A stretch of DNA of 64,000 nt from Salinarimonas soli (GCF_008386575.1 NZ_VUOA01000006.1:1-64000); one strand, 5' to 3'. Numbered from the stretch's first letter, positions 52,908 to 61,769 are shown. Numbers and translations are program-made. Notes: generated by a model not told the origin, from the sequence alone.

Positions 52908-52999
52908 GGCTGTTTTCCTATGTGGATTTGAGACTTTCAATCCACTGAACAGCAAAACGTTCCGCCGCCTACTGCAAGGCTTGACTGAATACTTGCAAA

Positions 53000-53013
53000 T
53001 TAACTTGAGTTAA
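53000..53013. promoter_or_regulatory. 14-bp dyad upstream of the sigma-1.1-like gene
   Basis: TTAACTTGAGTTAA, with perfect 6-bp arms around TG. It resembles a CtrA box but has six rather than seven bases between the TTAA halves. It lies 61 bp before the 53074 start. Confidence 0.3.
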
Positions 53014-53073
53014 GATCGATGCAACCGAACAGGGCTCCCGCCGTTGAGTCGGCGAACGGACGGAGGCGGCGCG

Positions 53074-53508
53074 ATGGTGGGTTTCGACAAGGCGGCACTG
53101 GAGCGTCTGATGGCGCTTGGCCGTCGTCGCGGCCATCTCACGACGGGCGACCTGGAGGCGGAGCTTCCGGTGAACGCGATGGATCCCGACGAGATTGCCC
53201 TCGTCATCGTGCACCTGGAGGAAGCCGGGATCCCGGTCGAGGTCGACGCCGCGCTGCTGACGGGCGGCGCCCGGCCTGCAGCCCTGCGACCGGACGAGCC
53301 CTCCATCATCCTGCCCGCGCGCGAGATCGCCGTTCCGCCCGCCGGTCCCGCGAGCGACACCGCCGCCGCGGCGCCCGTGCGCGCTCCGGCCGGCGCCGTG
53401 GACGAGGGGCGCGCCGGGGGTGGGCATACGCATTGGGTCGTCGCCATGGGCGGCCTGCTCGCCGTCGCCGTGCTGATCGCGATCCTCGTCGTGGCCAACT
53501 CAGCCTGA
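53074..53508 (+). CDS. Membrane-anchored sigma-70 region 1.1-like protein
   Basis: 144 residues. The first 57 match the sigma-70 region 1.1 fold (LERLMALGRRRGHLTTGDLE; DPDEIALVIVHLEEAGIPV), normally the N-terminal inhibitory domain of RpoD. A Pro/Ala linker (60-118) leads to a C-terminal membrane helix (121-141). No other sigma region is present. It could sequester core RNA polymerase or another partner at the membrane; this is inference. GGAGGC precedes ATG 53074. Confidence 0.75.
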   Translation: MVGFDKAALERLMALGRRRGHLTTGDLEAELPVNAMDPDEIALVIVHLEEAGIPVEVDAALLTGGARPAALRPDEPSIILPAREIAVPPAGPASDTAAAAPVRAPAGAVDEGRAGGGHTHWVVAMGGLLAVAVLIAILVVANSA

Positions 53509-53701
53509 GCGAGCATCCGGCCCGACGTCACGCAACTGAGCATCGAGCAACACGCCGAACTGTATTCCTTTAACCTACGTTATCATCTTGCGCTGCTGTG
53601 CGGCATCTTGGCGTTTGCTGACGGCTGGGTCGTTTTTTACCCTCCGTTCATCGCCGCGCCTCACACTCGCGCGCGGTCACGAACGAGGGGCAGGTCGCTG
53701 C

Positions 53702-53905
53702 ATGCTTACCTTTCGCCTGAACGAGTCCGAGGCCACCACGATCATGGTGGCGTTGCGCGAGCTCCAGGAGCGTATGGAATCGCTCCCCGCCGACATCCAG
53801 GACCTCACCGAGGGCAACCTCCTCGACGAGCTCGGCATCGACGATCTGTGCCACCGGATGCGGGGCGTGCTCGCAGGCGAGCCCGAAGCCTCGATCGCCG
53901 CGTGA
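53702..53905 (+). CDS. Small helical hypothetical protein
   Basis: 67 residues: MLTFRLNESEATTIMVALRE, then LQERMESLPADIQDL and LCHRMRGVLAGEPEA. Fully helical, acidic, no signal or membrane segment. Codon bias fits a real gene and CAGG lies upstream. Function unknown. Confidence 0.6.
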   Translation: MLTFRLNESEATTIMVALRELQERMESLPADIQDLTEGNLLDELGIDDLCHRMRGVLAGEPEASIAA

Positions 53906-53942
53906 GGCGAACGCGGGGGCCGGTTCGCGGGTTGAGGGGGCC

Positions 53943-54194
53943 ATGAGAGAGAGCCCCATCGCCTGGACCCGCCCCGAGATCGCCGGCATCCCCACCCGCC
54001 GCGTCGTCGGCCATGTGGGTGAGGTGGAGGTCGGCGCGGTCGAGTTCGACGCCACGAACCGCCTCTGGCTCTGGTCGAGCCCGCTTGCCGAGGACGCGTG
54101 GGGCTGGGCGCCCTCGGAGGATGGGGCCAAGCAGGCGCTTGACTTGTGGCTGCGCGCCTGGCTCGCCCCCTTCCGCCCGTTCTTTCAGCCTTGA
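53943..54194 (+). CDS. Hypothetical protein, Trp-rich
   Basis: 83 residues, a strand-rich N-terminal half (PTRRVVGHVGEVEVGAVEF) followed by a Trp-rich segment (RLWLWSSPLAEDAWGWAPSE) and a C-terminal helix. The Trp-rich part recalls small proteins with a DUF domain, but I cannot name it. GAGGGGG precedes the ATG. Its stop is 32 bp before the DUF938 start, so likely one operon. Confidence 0.65.
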   Translation: MRESPIAWTRPEIAGIPTRRVVGHVGEVEVGAVEFDATNRLWLWSSPLAEDAWGWAPSEDGAKQALDLWLRAWLAPFRPFFQP

Positions 54195-54226
54195 CGCGGC
54201 CGCCCGCCGCGGGCACCGACGGCGTC

Positions 54227-54844
54227 ATGGAATTCGATCCCGTCGACGCCCTCGAGAGCCCTTCCGTCCAGCGCAACCGCGAGCCGATCCTCGCAGTCCT
54301 GCGCGGGGTGCTCCCGCCCACGGGCCTCGTCCTGGAGGTCGCGAGCGGCACGGGGGAGCACGCGGTGCACCTGGCCGGCGCCCTCCCCGGCCTCCGCTGG
54401 CAGCCGACCGACGCCGATCCCGCCGCGCTGCGCAGCATCGCGGCTCATCGCGCCAGGGCCGGGCTGCCGAACCTTCTCCCCCCGATTCCGCTCGACGCGG
54501 CGGGCGCTTGGCCGGCGGATCTGCGGGCCGACGCGGTGGTCTCGATCAACATGATCCATATCGCCCCCTGGGCCGCCACCCACGGCCTCATGGCGGGTGC
54601 GGCCGCGGTGCTGCCGCCGGGCGGGGTCCTGTATCTCTACGGCCCGTTCCGCGAGGACGGCGTGGCGACCGCGGAGAGCAACGAGGCCTTCGATCTCGAC
54701 CTGCGGGCCCGCGACCCCGCCTGGGGCCTGCGCGACCTCGACGCGGTCGCGGGCCTCGCGGAGCGCCACGGCCTTGCGCTCGCCGAGCGCATCGCCATGC
54801 CGGCCAACAACTTGAGCGTGGTGTTCCGCCGGGCGGGTGGCTGA
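54227..54844 (+). CDS. DUF938 family SAM-dependent methyltransferase-like protein
   Basis: 205 residues. SAM-binding motif I VLEVASGTGEHAVHLA is near residues 36-51, preceded by the family signature QRNREPILAVLRGVLP. VSINMIHIAPWAAT and GGVLYLYGPFREDG are also conserved. A class I methyltransferase of unknown substrate. The start ATG 54227 is supported by family length. Confidence 0.88.
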   Translation: MEFDPVDALESPSVQRNREPILAVLRGVLPPTGLVLEVASGTGEHAVHLAGALPGLRWQPTDADPAALRSIAAHRARAGLPNLLPPIPLDAAGAWPADLRADAVVSINMIHIAPWAATHGLMAGAAAVLPPGGVLYLYGPFREDGVATAESNEAFDLDLRARDPAWGLRDLDAVAGLAERHGLALAERIAMPANNLSVVFRRAGG

Positions 54845-54861
54845 GAGGTCGTTTCCCCACA

Positions 54862-54998
54862 CTCACCCTCATCCTGAGGCGCGACCCCGGACTTGGTCCG
54901 GTGGAGCCTCGAAGGGCGCTCCAGGAATCTCCCTCCGGCTCACGAGCGTCCTGCGTGCTTCGAGACGGCCTGCCCCGCAGGCCTCCTCAGCATGAGGC
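54862..54998 (+). repeat. Dispersed repeat B, copy 9
   Basis: Full copy with the variant CCCCGGACTTGGTCCGG in the first hairpin, as in copy 8, and GGCCTGCCCCGCAGGCC in the second. It lies between convergent genes. Confidence 0.85.
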
Positions 54999-55012
54999 GG
55001 GTGGAGAACCCC

Positions 55013-55858
55013 CTACCCTGCCGCTCCCATCCGCTCACAGCGGGACGCGCCGTGGCCCGCGCGGGCCAGGCGCTCGGCGAGCGCGGGGAGGATGATCGCC
55101 GCTTCATCCGCCAGCGGCCAGGGCGGGTTGATCACGACGAGGCCGCAGCCGTTGAGGCGGTTCGGGTTATCGGGGCTGTCCACCAGAAGCTCGAGGCGCA
55201 GCACCGGGCGCGGGGCATCAGCGAGGGGCATCAGAGCGTGGTCCACGGCGCGGGTGTCCTTGATCGGGTACCAGCCCGCGAAGATCCCCGTCGGCCACTT
55301 GCGCAGAGCCTTCAGGAGCTCGGCCGGGAGGCGCTCCATCTCGCCCGGGGTCTCAAAGGGCGGATCGACGAGGACGAGGCCGCGCCGCTCGCGGGGCGGG
55401 ATCAGGGCATGGAGCGCCGTCCAGCCGTCGAGATGCATCACCTTGACGTTCGTGGCGCTCATGAAGCGCTCGGCAAGCTTCGCATGGTCGGTGGGGTGGA
55501 GCTCGACCGCGACGGCGCGGTCGGCCGGCCGCAGCATCTCGCGGGCGACCGCCGGCGAACCCGGATAGGCGTCGGCGCCGTGGCGCGCCCGCACCGCCGC
55601 AAGCACCGCACGATAGGGCGTGATCAGCGCCTCGACGTCGGGGGCGAAGGGCGCGTCGAGCCGGCCCACGCCCTCGCCCCATTCGCCCGTGCGCCTCGCC
55701 TGCTCGCTCTGGAGATCGTAGAGGCCGATACCCGCATGGGTGTCGATCACCCGGAAGGGCGTGTCCTTGCGCTTGAGGTAGTCGATGAGGCGCGCGAGCA
55801 GCACGTGCTTCATGACGTCGGCGAAGTTGCCGGCGTGAAAGGCGTGCCGGTAGTTCAT
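55013..55858 (-). CDS. rlmJ: 23S rRNA (adenine-2030-N6)-methyltransferase
   Basis: Methylates A2030 of 23S rRNA. The 281 residues begin with the family hallmark MNYRHAFHAGNFADVMKH. SAM-binding DTHAGIGLYDL is at 39-49 and the catalytic DPPF at 165-168 (LVDPPFETP). The C-terminal GCGLVVINPPWPL is conserved. Complete and normal. Confidence 0.95.
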   Translation of the reverse strand: MNYRHAFHAGNFADVMKHVLLARLIDYLKRKDTPFRVIDTHAGIGLYDLQSEQARRTGEWGEGVGRLDAPFAPDVEALITPYRAVLAAVRARHGADAYPGSPAVAREMLRPADRAVAVELHPTDHAKLAERFMSATNVKVMHLDGWTALHALIPPRERRGLVLVDPPFETPGEMERLPAELLKALRKWPTGIFAGWYPIKDTRAVDHALMPLADAPRPVLRLELLVDSPDNPNRLNGCGLVVINPPWPLADEAAIILPALAERLARAGHGASRCERMGAAG

Positions 55859-55922
55859 GGGACGCTCCGGATGGAAAACGGGGCGACCGGCCCCGGCGGG
55901 CGGGTGAGCCCGGTGCCCGCCC

Positions 55923-56567
55923 TCAACGCACGGGGTCGACGTGCAGGTCCCCGCCCCGGCAGCCGTCCCGGTCGACCTCGCGGCAGGCCACGAAACCTTT
56001 CAGGGTGCGGTCGAGGCAGATGCGGACCTCCTGGAGGGCGCCGCGCCGGCAGGCAACCGCCATCATGTCGGGGCGAAGGCCTGGATTGGCGGCCGCGAAG
56101 GCGCGCTCGATCTCGACGGGCGCGATGGTCAGGGGCTCGCGGGCGTCGCGGAAGCGGTCCGGGATCGTCACCCGGTCGCGCGCCTGGCCCGCGGCGCGAA
56201 AGTAGGAGAGCGGATCGAGGCCGGAGCAGGTGCCGTGCTTGCGCCATTGATGGCGGGCGAGCCCCTCGCTCGGCAGCACCCGGCGGGCCTCGTCGAGGGC
56301 GACCCGGGTGGGCGTCCGCTCGGCGCCGCAGGCGGTCGGGTAGCCCCGCTCGTTCTGCGGCCACAGGCCGTGCACCACGAAGCCGAGGCCGCTGCCCGGC
56401 GCGCATTGATCGCGATCCCGGCGCCCGCCCTCCGACGCGCAGAACCCAGGCGACCAGGACAGGGCCAGGACGTAGAAGTCGAAGGAGCCGGGCTCGGCTC
56501 CCCGCGTCTCACCAGAGGCCGGCGCCGCGGCGAGCAGCGCCGCCACCGCGAGGGCCGCTGCCCTCAC
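55923..56567 (-). CDS. Ribonuclease T2 family protein
   Basis: 214 residues with a Sec signal (1-19, ending APASG), so periplasmic or secreted. Conserved active site 1 is VVHGLWPQ (His66). Conserved site 2 is RHQWRKHGTC (His106, Lys110, His111), in which the usual catalytic Glu of HEWxKHG is Gln107. Four or more Cys could form disulfides. It may degrade RNA at reduced rate or act as an inhibitor-like homologue. The start overlaps the upstream gene's stop by 4 bp. Confidence 0.88.
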   Translation of the reverse strand: MRAAALAVAALLAAAPASGETRGAEPGSFDFYVLALSWSPGFCASEGGRRDRDQCAPGSGLGFVVHGLWPQNERGYPTACGAERTPTRVALDEARRVLPSEGLARHQWRKHGTCSGLDPLSYFRAAGQARDRVTIPDRFRDAREPLTIAPVEIERAFAAANPGLRPDMMAVACRRGALQEVRICLDRTLKGFVACREVDRDGCRGGDLHVDPVR

Positions 56568-56998
56568 GGGCGCTTCATCCGGCAGCCCGGGGCGTCAGCC
56601 CAGTGCCGGTCGAGGCCGTGGACGCACCACGTCACGCCCCAGCCGAAGCCCGCGAAGCCGAGATCCTCGCGCACCACGTAGTCGATGCGGCGCTTGCGCC
56701 CGTCGTTCACGTGGGCGACCGCCGTGCAGAAGCGGCGGGGGATGAGGTCGAGGCCGTCCGGGCGCCAGGCGACGGGGTTGATCTGCTCGTAGGCCACGAG
56801 CCGCAGACCCTCGGTCCAGAACTTGTCCTCGCGGCTCGCGAAGGCGGCCGTGATGTTCTCCAGGACGCTCGGGTCCTGGCAGGCCGGGATGTTGGCGTCC
56901 CAGGGCAGGATGCGCCGCTCGGCCGGCACCACGTCGCGCGCCTGGACCGCGCTGGCGGCCACGAGGGCCAGGAGGGAGAGAAGCGCAACACGCCGCAT
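56564..56998 (-). CDS. Secreted Cys-containing hypothetical protein
   Basis: 144 residues with a Sec signal (MRRVALLSLLALVAASAVQA). The mature part contains PAERRILPWDANIPACQDP, EINPVAWRPDGLDLIPRRFC-like segments and YVVREDLGFAGFGWGVTWC. It has four cysteines, probably two disulfides. It is translationally coupled to RNase T2 (ATGA overlap), so the two may act together in the periplasm. No family recognised. Confidence 0.7.
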   Translation of the reverse strand: MRRVALLSLLALVAASAVQARDVVPAERRILPWDANIPACQDPSVLENITAAFASREDKFWTEGLRLVAYEQINPVAWRPDGLDLIPRRFCTAVAHVNDGRKRRIDYVVREDLGFAGFGWGVTWCVHGLDRHWADAPGCRMKRP

Positions 56999-57125
56999 GG
57001 CTGATCCGTTCGATAGGTTTGCCGCGACGATGGCGGCGGTGTCCCGGAAGGTCAAGGTCGATGCCACGCCCGCGGGCACGAGAGAGCCCGAGTGTGGCAA
57101 AGCTGTCGCGACGGCAGGCCGCCGG

Positions 57126-58157
57126 TCAGTAGAGGGGCACCCCCGTCCCGAGCTGCGGCGAGCCGGACGCCTCCCGCGTCCCGCCGCCGAGCGGCATCGG
57201 GGCCCCCATCGGCGCGGGTCCAGGCGAGCGGCCCGGCATCGGCGTGAAGCGGGGCTCCGCCGACGAGGCCATGGCGCGGGCCGGGGACGGCCCGGGGCCC
57301 TGCGACACGGGCCCGAGGGTCTCGGCGTCGGGCTCCTCCTCGGAGAACTCGGGCTCCGCCGCGGGCTGCTGGACCCAGCCGGGTTTGGGCTGCGGGCGCG
57401 GCGCGGGCCGCGACCAGTCGGCGGGGGGCTGGAACCGGCCGTGGCTCATCACGGCGGCCGCCGTGGGTTCGGTCAGACGGGGCGAGAACTTCAGCACGGG
57501 CTTGCAGATCCGGCGCGTGCCCCGCGCGTCGTGGCGGGCGAGGTCGAGATGGAAGTGGTCGTAGTGGAACATGTCGGCGCCCGGGCCAAGCACGGTCGTG
57601 AAGTGCCGGCAGGCGCCCACGAACACCTCGCGCAGAAACTCCTGCTCCTCCGGCTGCCCCCGCCAGCCCTTCACCACGGTGATCTCGCGACCGTCGGCGA
57701 ACACGAAGGCGGAGATGTCCACCGCGTTGCCGAAGGCGTGCTCGGACAGGCGCGCGCCGCGCTGGTTGTTGCGCGGGCGGCAGTTGTAGGAGCCCGACTT
57801 CATCTCCACCACGGGCTGGCCGAAATAGAGCGCGGCGGCGGGCTGGACGGTGTCGTCGAGCCAGGTGTCCACCTTCGGGATGATGGGGCAGCCGAGCGTC
57901 GCCTGCCGGCTGAGGCCCACGGTGCCGCCCGCGAAGGCCGCGACGCGGAACGGATAGGTGATGCCGCAGGTGCCCGGTCCGTCGATGGGCGAGGTGCGCG
58001 ACATATAGGCGGAGTTCGTCACCTGGCGGGCGGCGAGGCAGGCCTCCTCGGCCTGCGTTCGCCACGCCTCGCGCTGCTCGCCCTTGAACAGGCCGCACCC
58101 CGTGAGACCGAAGCCCACGACAACGAGAACCGAGAAGGCAACACCACGACGCAACAT
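57126..58157 (-). CDS. Extensin-like (PF06904) LAS-type lipoprotein
   Basis: 343 residues. Lipoprotein signal with Cys21 (GFGLTGC). The extensin-like C-terminal domain (about 35-215) contains SEHAFGNAVDIS and HYDHFHLDL. His140, Asp147 and His203 resemble the zinc ligands of VanY/M15-type D,D-peptidases, so a peptidoglycan hydrolase role is plausible. The last 120 residues are Pro-rich and disordered. ATG 58157 is chosen over a TTG 13 codons earlier. Confidence 0.85.
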   Translation of the reverse strand: MLRRGVAFSVLVVVGFGLTGCGLFKGEQREAWRTQAEEACLAARQVTNSAYMSRTSPIDGPGTCGITYPFRVAAFAGGTVGLSRQATLGCPIIPKVDTWLDDTVQPAAALYFGQPVVEMKSGSYNCRPRNNQRGARLSEHAFGNAVDISAFVFADGREITVVKGWRGQPEEQEFLREVFVGACRHFTTVLGPGADMFHYDHFHLDLARHDARGTRRICKPVLKFSPRLTEPTAAAVMSHGRFQPPADWSRPAPRPQPKPGWVQQPAAEPEFSEEEPDAETLGPVSQGPGPSPARAMASSAEPRFTPMPGRSPGPAPMGAPMPLGGGTREASGSPQLGTGVPLY

Positions 58158-58369
58158 GCCCCTCAAATGCGCAGCCCGCGGTAAAGACGGCGTCAACCCT
58201 GATCGGCCCGGATTGCCCCGATTCGGAGCACGGCGCCGTCCTTCGCCTCGCGACGGGGCGGCGCCCGCATGCTAGACCAGCCCATCACCGCGACGAGCCC
58301 GGCTCGCGCCGCCAGGGGCGGCCGTGGCCCGCGCCCCAGGGGATCCCCTCCCCGCTGCCCGAGGCTCCC

Positions 58370-59611
58370 ATGCAGTCGCTCATCGAGATCCGCCGCCGCA
58401 TCGAGGCCGGCTCGCTCACGCCCGAGGCCGCGATCCGCGCCTCCCTGGAGGCGGTCGCCGCCGGCGACGACGCGATCCGGGCTTTCGTGCACCTCGACCC
58501 CACGGCGGGGCCGGGCCGCGAGGGACCGCTCCAGGGGATCGCGGTGGGGGTGAAGGACATCGTCGACGTGGCGGGCCAGCCGACGGGCATGGGCTCCCCG
58601 ATCTATGACGGCTGGCGCCCCTTCGCCGACGCGCCCGTGACGAGCCTCCTGCGCCGGGCAGGCGCTACGCCTGTCGGCAAGACCTCCACCACGGCGTTCG
58701 CCTATATCGACCCCACCCCGACCCGGAACCCGCGTAATCCCGCCCACACGCCGGGGGGCTCCTCGTCGGGGTCGGCGGCGGCGGTGGCGGCCGGGATGGT
58801 ACCCCTCGCGATCGGCACGCAGACCGGCGGCTCGGTGATCCGCCCCGCCTCGTTCTGCGGCGTCGCGGCGATCAAGCCCTCCTACCGCATGCTGCCCGCG
58901 ATCGGCGTGAAGTGCTTCTCCTGGAGCCTCGACACGGTCGGCCTCTTCGCGGCGGGCGTCGCCGACGTGGCCTACGGGCTTGCCGCGCTCACCGGCCGGG
59001 GCGAGCTCCTGCCCCAGGGCGAGCCCGGGGCCCCGCGCATCGGCGTCGTGGTCCAGGACTTCGCGGGCGAGGCCGATCCGGCGATCCTTCAGGCGGTCGA
59101 GCAGGCGGCCGCCGCGGCGGAGGCGGAGGGCGCGCGGGTCACTCGGGTGAACCTGCCGCCGATCTTCGCCGCCGCCTTCGCGGCCCATGCCACGATCCAG
59201 GACTTCGAGGCCGCGCAGGCGCTCGCCTTCGAGCAAGACCGCCACCGCGACGCGCTGCCCCCGCTGCTACGCGGTCTCCTCGACGCCGCGGCGGGGATCG
59301 AGCCCGGGGCCTACGACGCGGCGCGCTCCACCGCCAACCGCGCCCGGGGCGCCCTGCGCGACGTGTTCCTCGATGTCGACGTGCTCCTCACGGTCTCGGC
59401 GCCGGGCCCCGCGCCCGAGACCCTCGCCTCCACGGGAACCTCCGCCTTCAACCGGCTCTGGACCCTCATGGGCACCCCGTGCGTGAACGTGCCGGGCCTC
59501 GCGGATGCCCGGGGCCTGCCGCTCGGCGTGCAAGTCGTGGCGCCGTTCGGGGCGGATGCGCTGGCGCTTTCGGCGGCGCGTTTCGTCGAGAGCGCGTTGA
59601 GGGACGCGTGA
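58370..59611 (+). CDS. Amidase signature family enzyme
   Basis: A 413-residue amide hydrolase. The Ser-cisSer-Lys triad is Lys62 (GVKDIVD), the GGSSSGSAAAVA loop at 129-140 and nucleophile Ser155 (GTQTGGSV). The substrate is unknown; it is smaller than GatA and not linked to gatB/gatC. Standing alone, it is more likely a catabolic amidase than part of tRNA amidation. It is divergent from the extensin-like gene. Confidence 0.9.
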   Translation: MQSLIEIRRRIEAGSLTPEAAIRASLEAVAAGDDAIRAFVHLDPTAGPGREGPLQGIAVGVKDIVDVAGQPTGMGSPIYDGWRPFADAPVTSLLRRAGATPVGKTSTTAFAYIDPTPTRNPRNPAHTPGGSSSGSAAAVAAGMVPLAIGTQTGGSVIRPASFCGVAAIKPSYRMLPAIGVKCFSWSLDTVGLFAAGVADVAYGLAALTGRGELLPQGEPGAPRIGVVVQDFAGEADPAILQAVEQAAAAAEAEGARVTRVNLPPIFAAAFAAHATIQDFEAAQALAFEQDRHRDALPPLLRGLLDAAAGIEPGAYDAARSTANRARGALRDVFLDVDVLLTVSAPGPAPETLASTGTSAFNRLWTLMGTPCVNVPGLADARGLPLGVQVVAPFGADALALSAARFVESALRDA

Positions 59612-59654
59612 GACCGTGCGGACGAAAAATTTTTCGCCTCGGCAAAACAGAGGC

Positions 59655-59670
59655 TTAACCCATGATTAAC
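59655..59670 (+). promoter_or_regulatory. CtrA-type box before the 33-residue membrane protein
   Basis: TTAACCCATGATTAAC, an exact TTAA-N7-TTAAC consensus, 105 bp upstream of the 59775 start and on its strand. Confidence 0.6.
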
Positions 59671-59774
59671 CAAGAACGACATGCCGCTGCGGCGCTTGTC
59701 GCATCTTCGCCCACTTGTCGACACGCCAGGGCCTGCTAATCTCTGCGTCAGGTCCTTCGCAGGGGAGGTGTTGC

Positions 59775-59876
59775 ATGGGCCTCGTGAGCAGATACAATTT
59801 GGCTCCGAAGCTGAACGTCGCCGCGGTCTGTGCCGCCCTGGTCTTCATGGGCGCCATCGTGGCGGGAGTGTTCTGA
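59775..59876 (+). CDS. 33-residue single-pass membrane protein
   Basis: MGLVSRYNLAPKLNVAAVCA, then a hydrophobic helix (about 14-32) ending VAGVF. A strong GGGAGG lies 8 bases before the ATG, a strong terminator follows and a CtrA-type box precedes it, so it is a complete, isolated transcription unit. It is too small for routine calling. Function unknown; such proteins often bind a larger membrane complex. Confidence 0.75.
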   Translation: MGLVSRYNLAPKLNVAAVCAALVFMGAIVAGVF

Positions 59877-59936
59877 TTTCAAAGTATTGACCGCCGGACC
59901 CGACGGCCCGGCAGTTTTCGAGACCCGACACTTCCG

Positions 59937-59966
59937 CCGCCGGAGCGCACCTCCGGCGGTTTTTTC
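59937..59966 (+). terminator. Terminator after the 33-residue protein gene
   Basis: Perfect 9-bp stem CCGCCGGAG / CTCCGGCGG, loop CGCAC, followed by TTTTTT. It lies 60 bp after the stop. An earlier hairpin (CCGCCGGACC...) at 59891-59910 also lies in this stretch. Confidence 0.85.
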
Positions 59967-59978
59967 TTGGGGGCGGCG

Positions 59979-61715
59979 CTAGTAGTCCGCCGCGTCGCTC
60001 CGCGCGGGCCCGGCCGCCCGGTACAGCGCCTCGTCGGGTTGGAGCGCGGCGGTGCCGGGGTCGCGGAAGCGGTTCACGATGGGGTAGCGCCGGTCGCGCC
60101 CGAAATTGCGCCGCGTCACCTTCACGCCGGGCGCGGATTGGCGGCGCTTGTACTCGGCGAGGTAGAGAAGCCGCTCGATCTTGCGCACAGTGTCGGGATC
60201 GTGGCCGCGCGCCACCACGTCCGAGACCCGCATCTCCAGCTCCACGAGGCATTCCAGGATGTCGTCGAGAACCTCGTAGGGCGGCAGCGAGTCCTGGTCC
60301 TTCTGGTCCTCGCGCAGTTCCGCCGAGGGCGCCTTGGTGATGATGCGCTCCGGGATCACCTCGCCGTCCGGCCCGAGCGCCCCCCGCGGCTTCCAGCGGT
60401 TGCGTAGCGCACACAGGCGGTAGACCTCCATCTTGTAGAGGTCCTTGATCGGGTTGAAGCCCCCGTTCATGTCGCCGTAGAGCGTCGCGTAGCCCACCGA
60501 CATCTCGGACTTGTTGCCCGTGGTGACCACCATGGGCCCGAACTTGTTCGACACCGACATGAGAAGCGTGCCCCGCGCGCGGCTCTGCACGTTCTCCTCG
60601 GTGATGTCCCGGGGTTTGCCCGCAAAGAGCGGCGCGAGGCACGCCTCCAGGCCCTCGACGGCGGGCGCGATGGGCATCACGTCGTAGCGCACGCCCAGCC
60701 GCCGGGCGCAGTCCTGCGCGTCGTCGAGGGAATCGGACGAGGTGTAGCGGTAGGGCAGCATGATGCAATGGACCCGCTCAGGGCCCAGGGCATCCACCGC
60801 CATGGCGGCGCATAGGGCCGAGTCGATGCCGCCCGAGAGGCCCAGGACCACGCCGGGGAAGCGGTTCTTGTCCACGTAATCCCGCAGGCCCAGCATGCAG
60901 GCCGCGTAGTCGGCGGGCTCGCCGTCCTCCACGACGGCCTTCGGCGCCTCGACGCAGGTCCAGCCCGCCCCGCGCCGCTCCCAGCGGGTGAGCGCGATGC
61001 TCTCGACGAAGGCGGGCATCTGGACGGTAAGCGAGCAATCGGCGTCGAGCGCGAAGGAGGCGCCGTCGAAGACGAGCTCGTCCTGGCCGCCCACCTGGTT
61101 GAGATAGACGAGCGGCAGGCCCGATTCGGTGACCCGGGCGGCGGCGATGTTGAGCCGCTCGTCCGTCTTGCCACCCCAATAGGGCGAGGCGTTGGGTACC
61201 AGCAGGATCTCGGCGCCGGTCTCGGCGAGACACTCGACCACCTCCTCCTTCCAGATGTCCTCGCAGACGGGAATGCCGATCCGCACGCCGCGCACCGACA
61301 CGGGCCCCGGCAGGGGGCCGGGCACGAAGACGCGCTTCTCGTCGAAGACGCCGTAATTGGGCAGGTCGACCTTGTGGCGCACCGCCTGGATCACGCCGCC
61401 GTCGAGAAGGGCATAGGTGTTGTGGAGATCCCCGTTCTCGGCCCAGGGCAGGCCGATGAGGACCGCCGGCCCACCATCCGCCGTCTCCCGGGCGAGCACC
61501 TCGCAGGCGGCGCGGCAGGTATCCTGGAAAGCAGGCTTCAACACGAGGTCCTCGGGCGGATAGCCCGCCAGGAACAGCTCGGAGAACATGACGAGGTCCG
61601 CCCCGAGCCCCGCCCCCTCGGCCCGGGCCCGCCGGGCCCGCTCTAGGTTTCCGTCGACATCGCCGACGGTGGGGTTGAGCTGCGCCAGGGCGATGGAGAG
61701 GGTGTCGCGGGTCAT
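59979..61715 (-). CDS. nadE: Glutamine-dependent NAD+ synthase
   Basis: Final step of NAD synthesis. The 578 residues combine an N-terminal nitrilase-type glutaminase (Glu46, Lys115 in HKVDLPNYG, Cys151 in VCEDIW) with a C-terminal synthetase whose PP-loop is LGLSGGIDSAL near residue 300. Conserved KSEMSVGYATLYGDM follows. ATG 61715 (MTRDTLSIALAQLNP) matches the family start; an upstream frame adds 12 residues. Confidence 0.96.
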   Translation of the reverse strand: MTRDTLSIALAQLNPTVGDVDGNLERARRARAEGAGLGADLVMFSELFLAGYPPEDLVLKPAFQDTCRAACEVLARETADGGPAVLIGLPWAENGDLHNTYALLDGGVIQAVRHKVDLPNYGVFDEKRVFVPGPLPGPVSVRGVRIGIPVCEDIWKEEVVECLAETGAEILLVPNASPYWGGKTDERLNIAAARVTESGLPLVYLNQVGGQDELVFDGASFALDADCSLTVQMPAFVESIALTRWERRGAGWTCVEAPKAVVEDGEPADYAACMLGLRDYVDKNRFPGVVLGLSGGIDSALCAAMAVDALGPERVHCIMLPYRYTSSDSLDDAQDCARRLGVRYDVMPIAPAVEGLEACLAPLFAGKPRDITEENVQSRARGTLLMSVSNKFGPMVVTTGNKSEMSVGYATLYGDMNGGFNPIKDLYKMEVYRLCALRNRWKPRGALGPDGEVIPERIITKAPSAELREDQKDQDSLPPYEVLDDILECLVELEMRVSDVVARGHDPDTVRKIERLLYLAEYKRRQSAPGVKVTRRNFGRDRRYPIVNRFRDPGTAALQPDEALYRAAGPARSDAADY

Positions 61716-61769
61716 GATCCCGATGTAACGCCGGACAGGCCCGCAGCGCAACGCATGGCGCTCCCCGTC

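Noticed and set aside
53000..53013. TTAACTTGAGTTAA as a further CtrA box
   Set aside because: Only six bases separate the TTAA halves; kept as a generic dyad.
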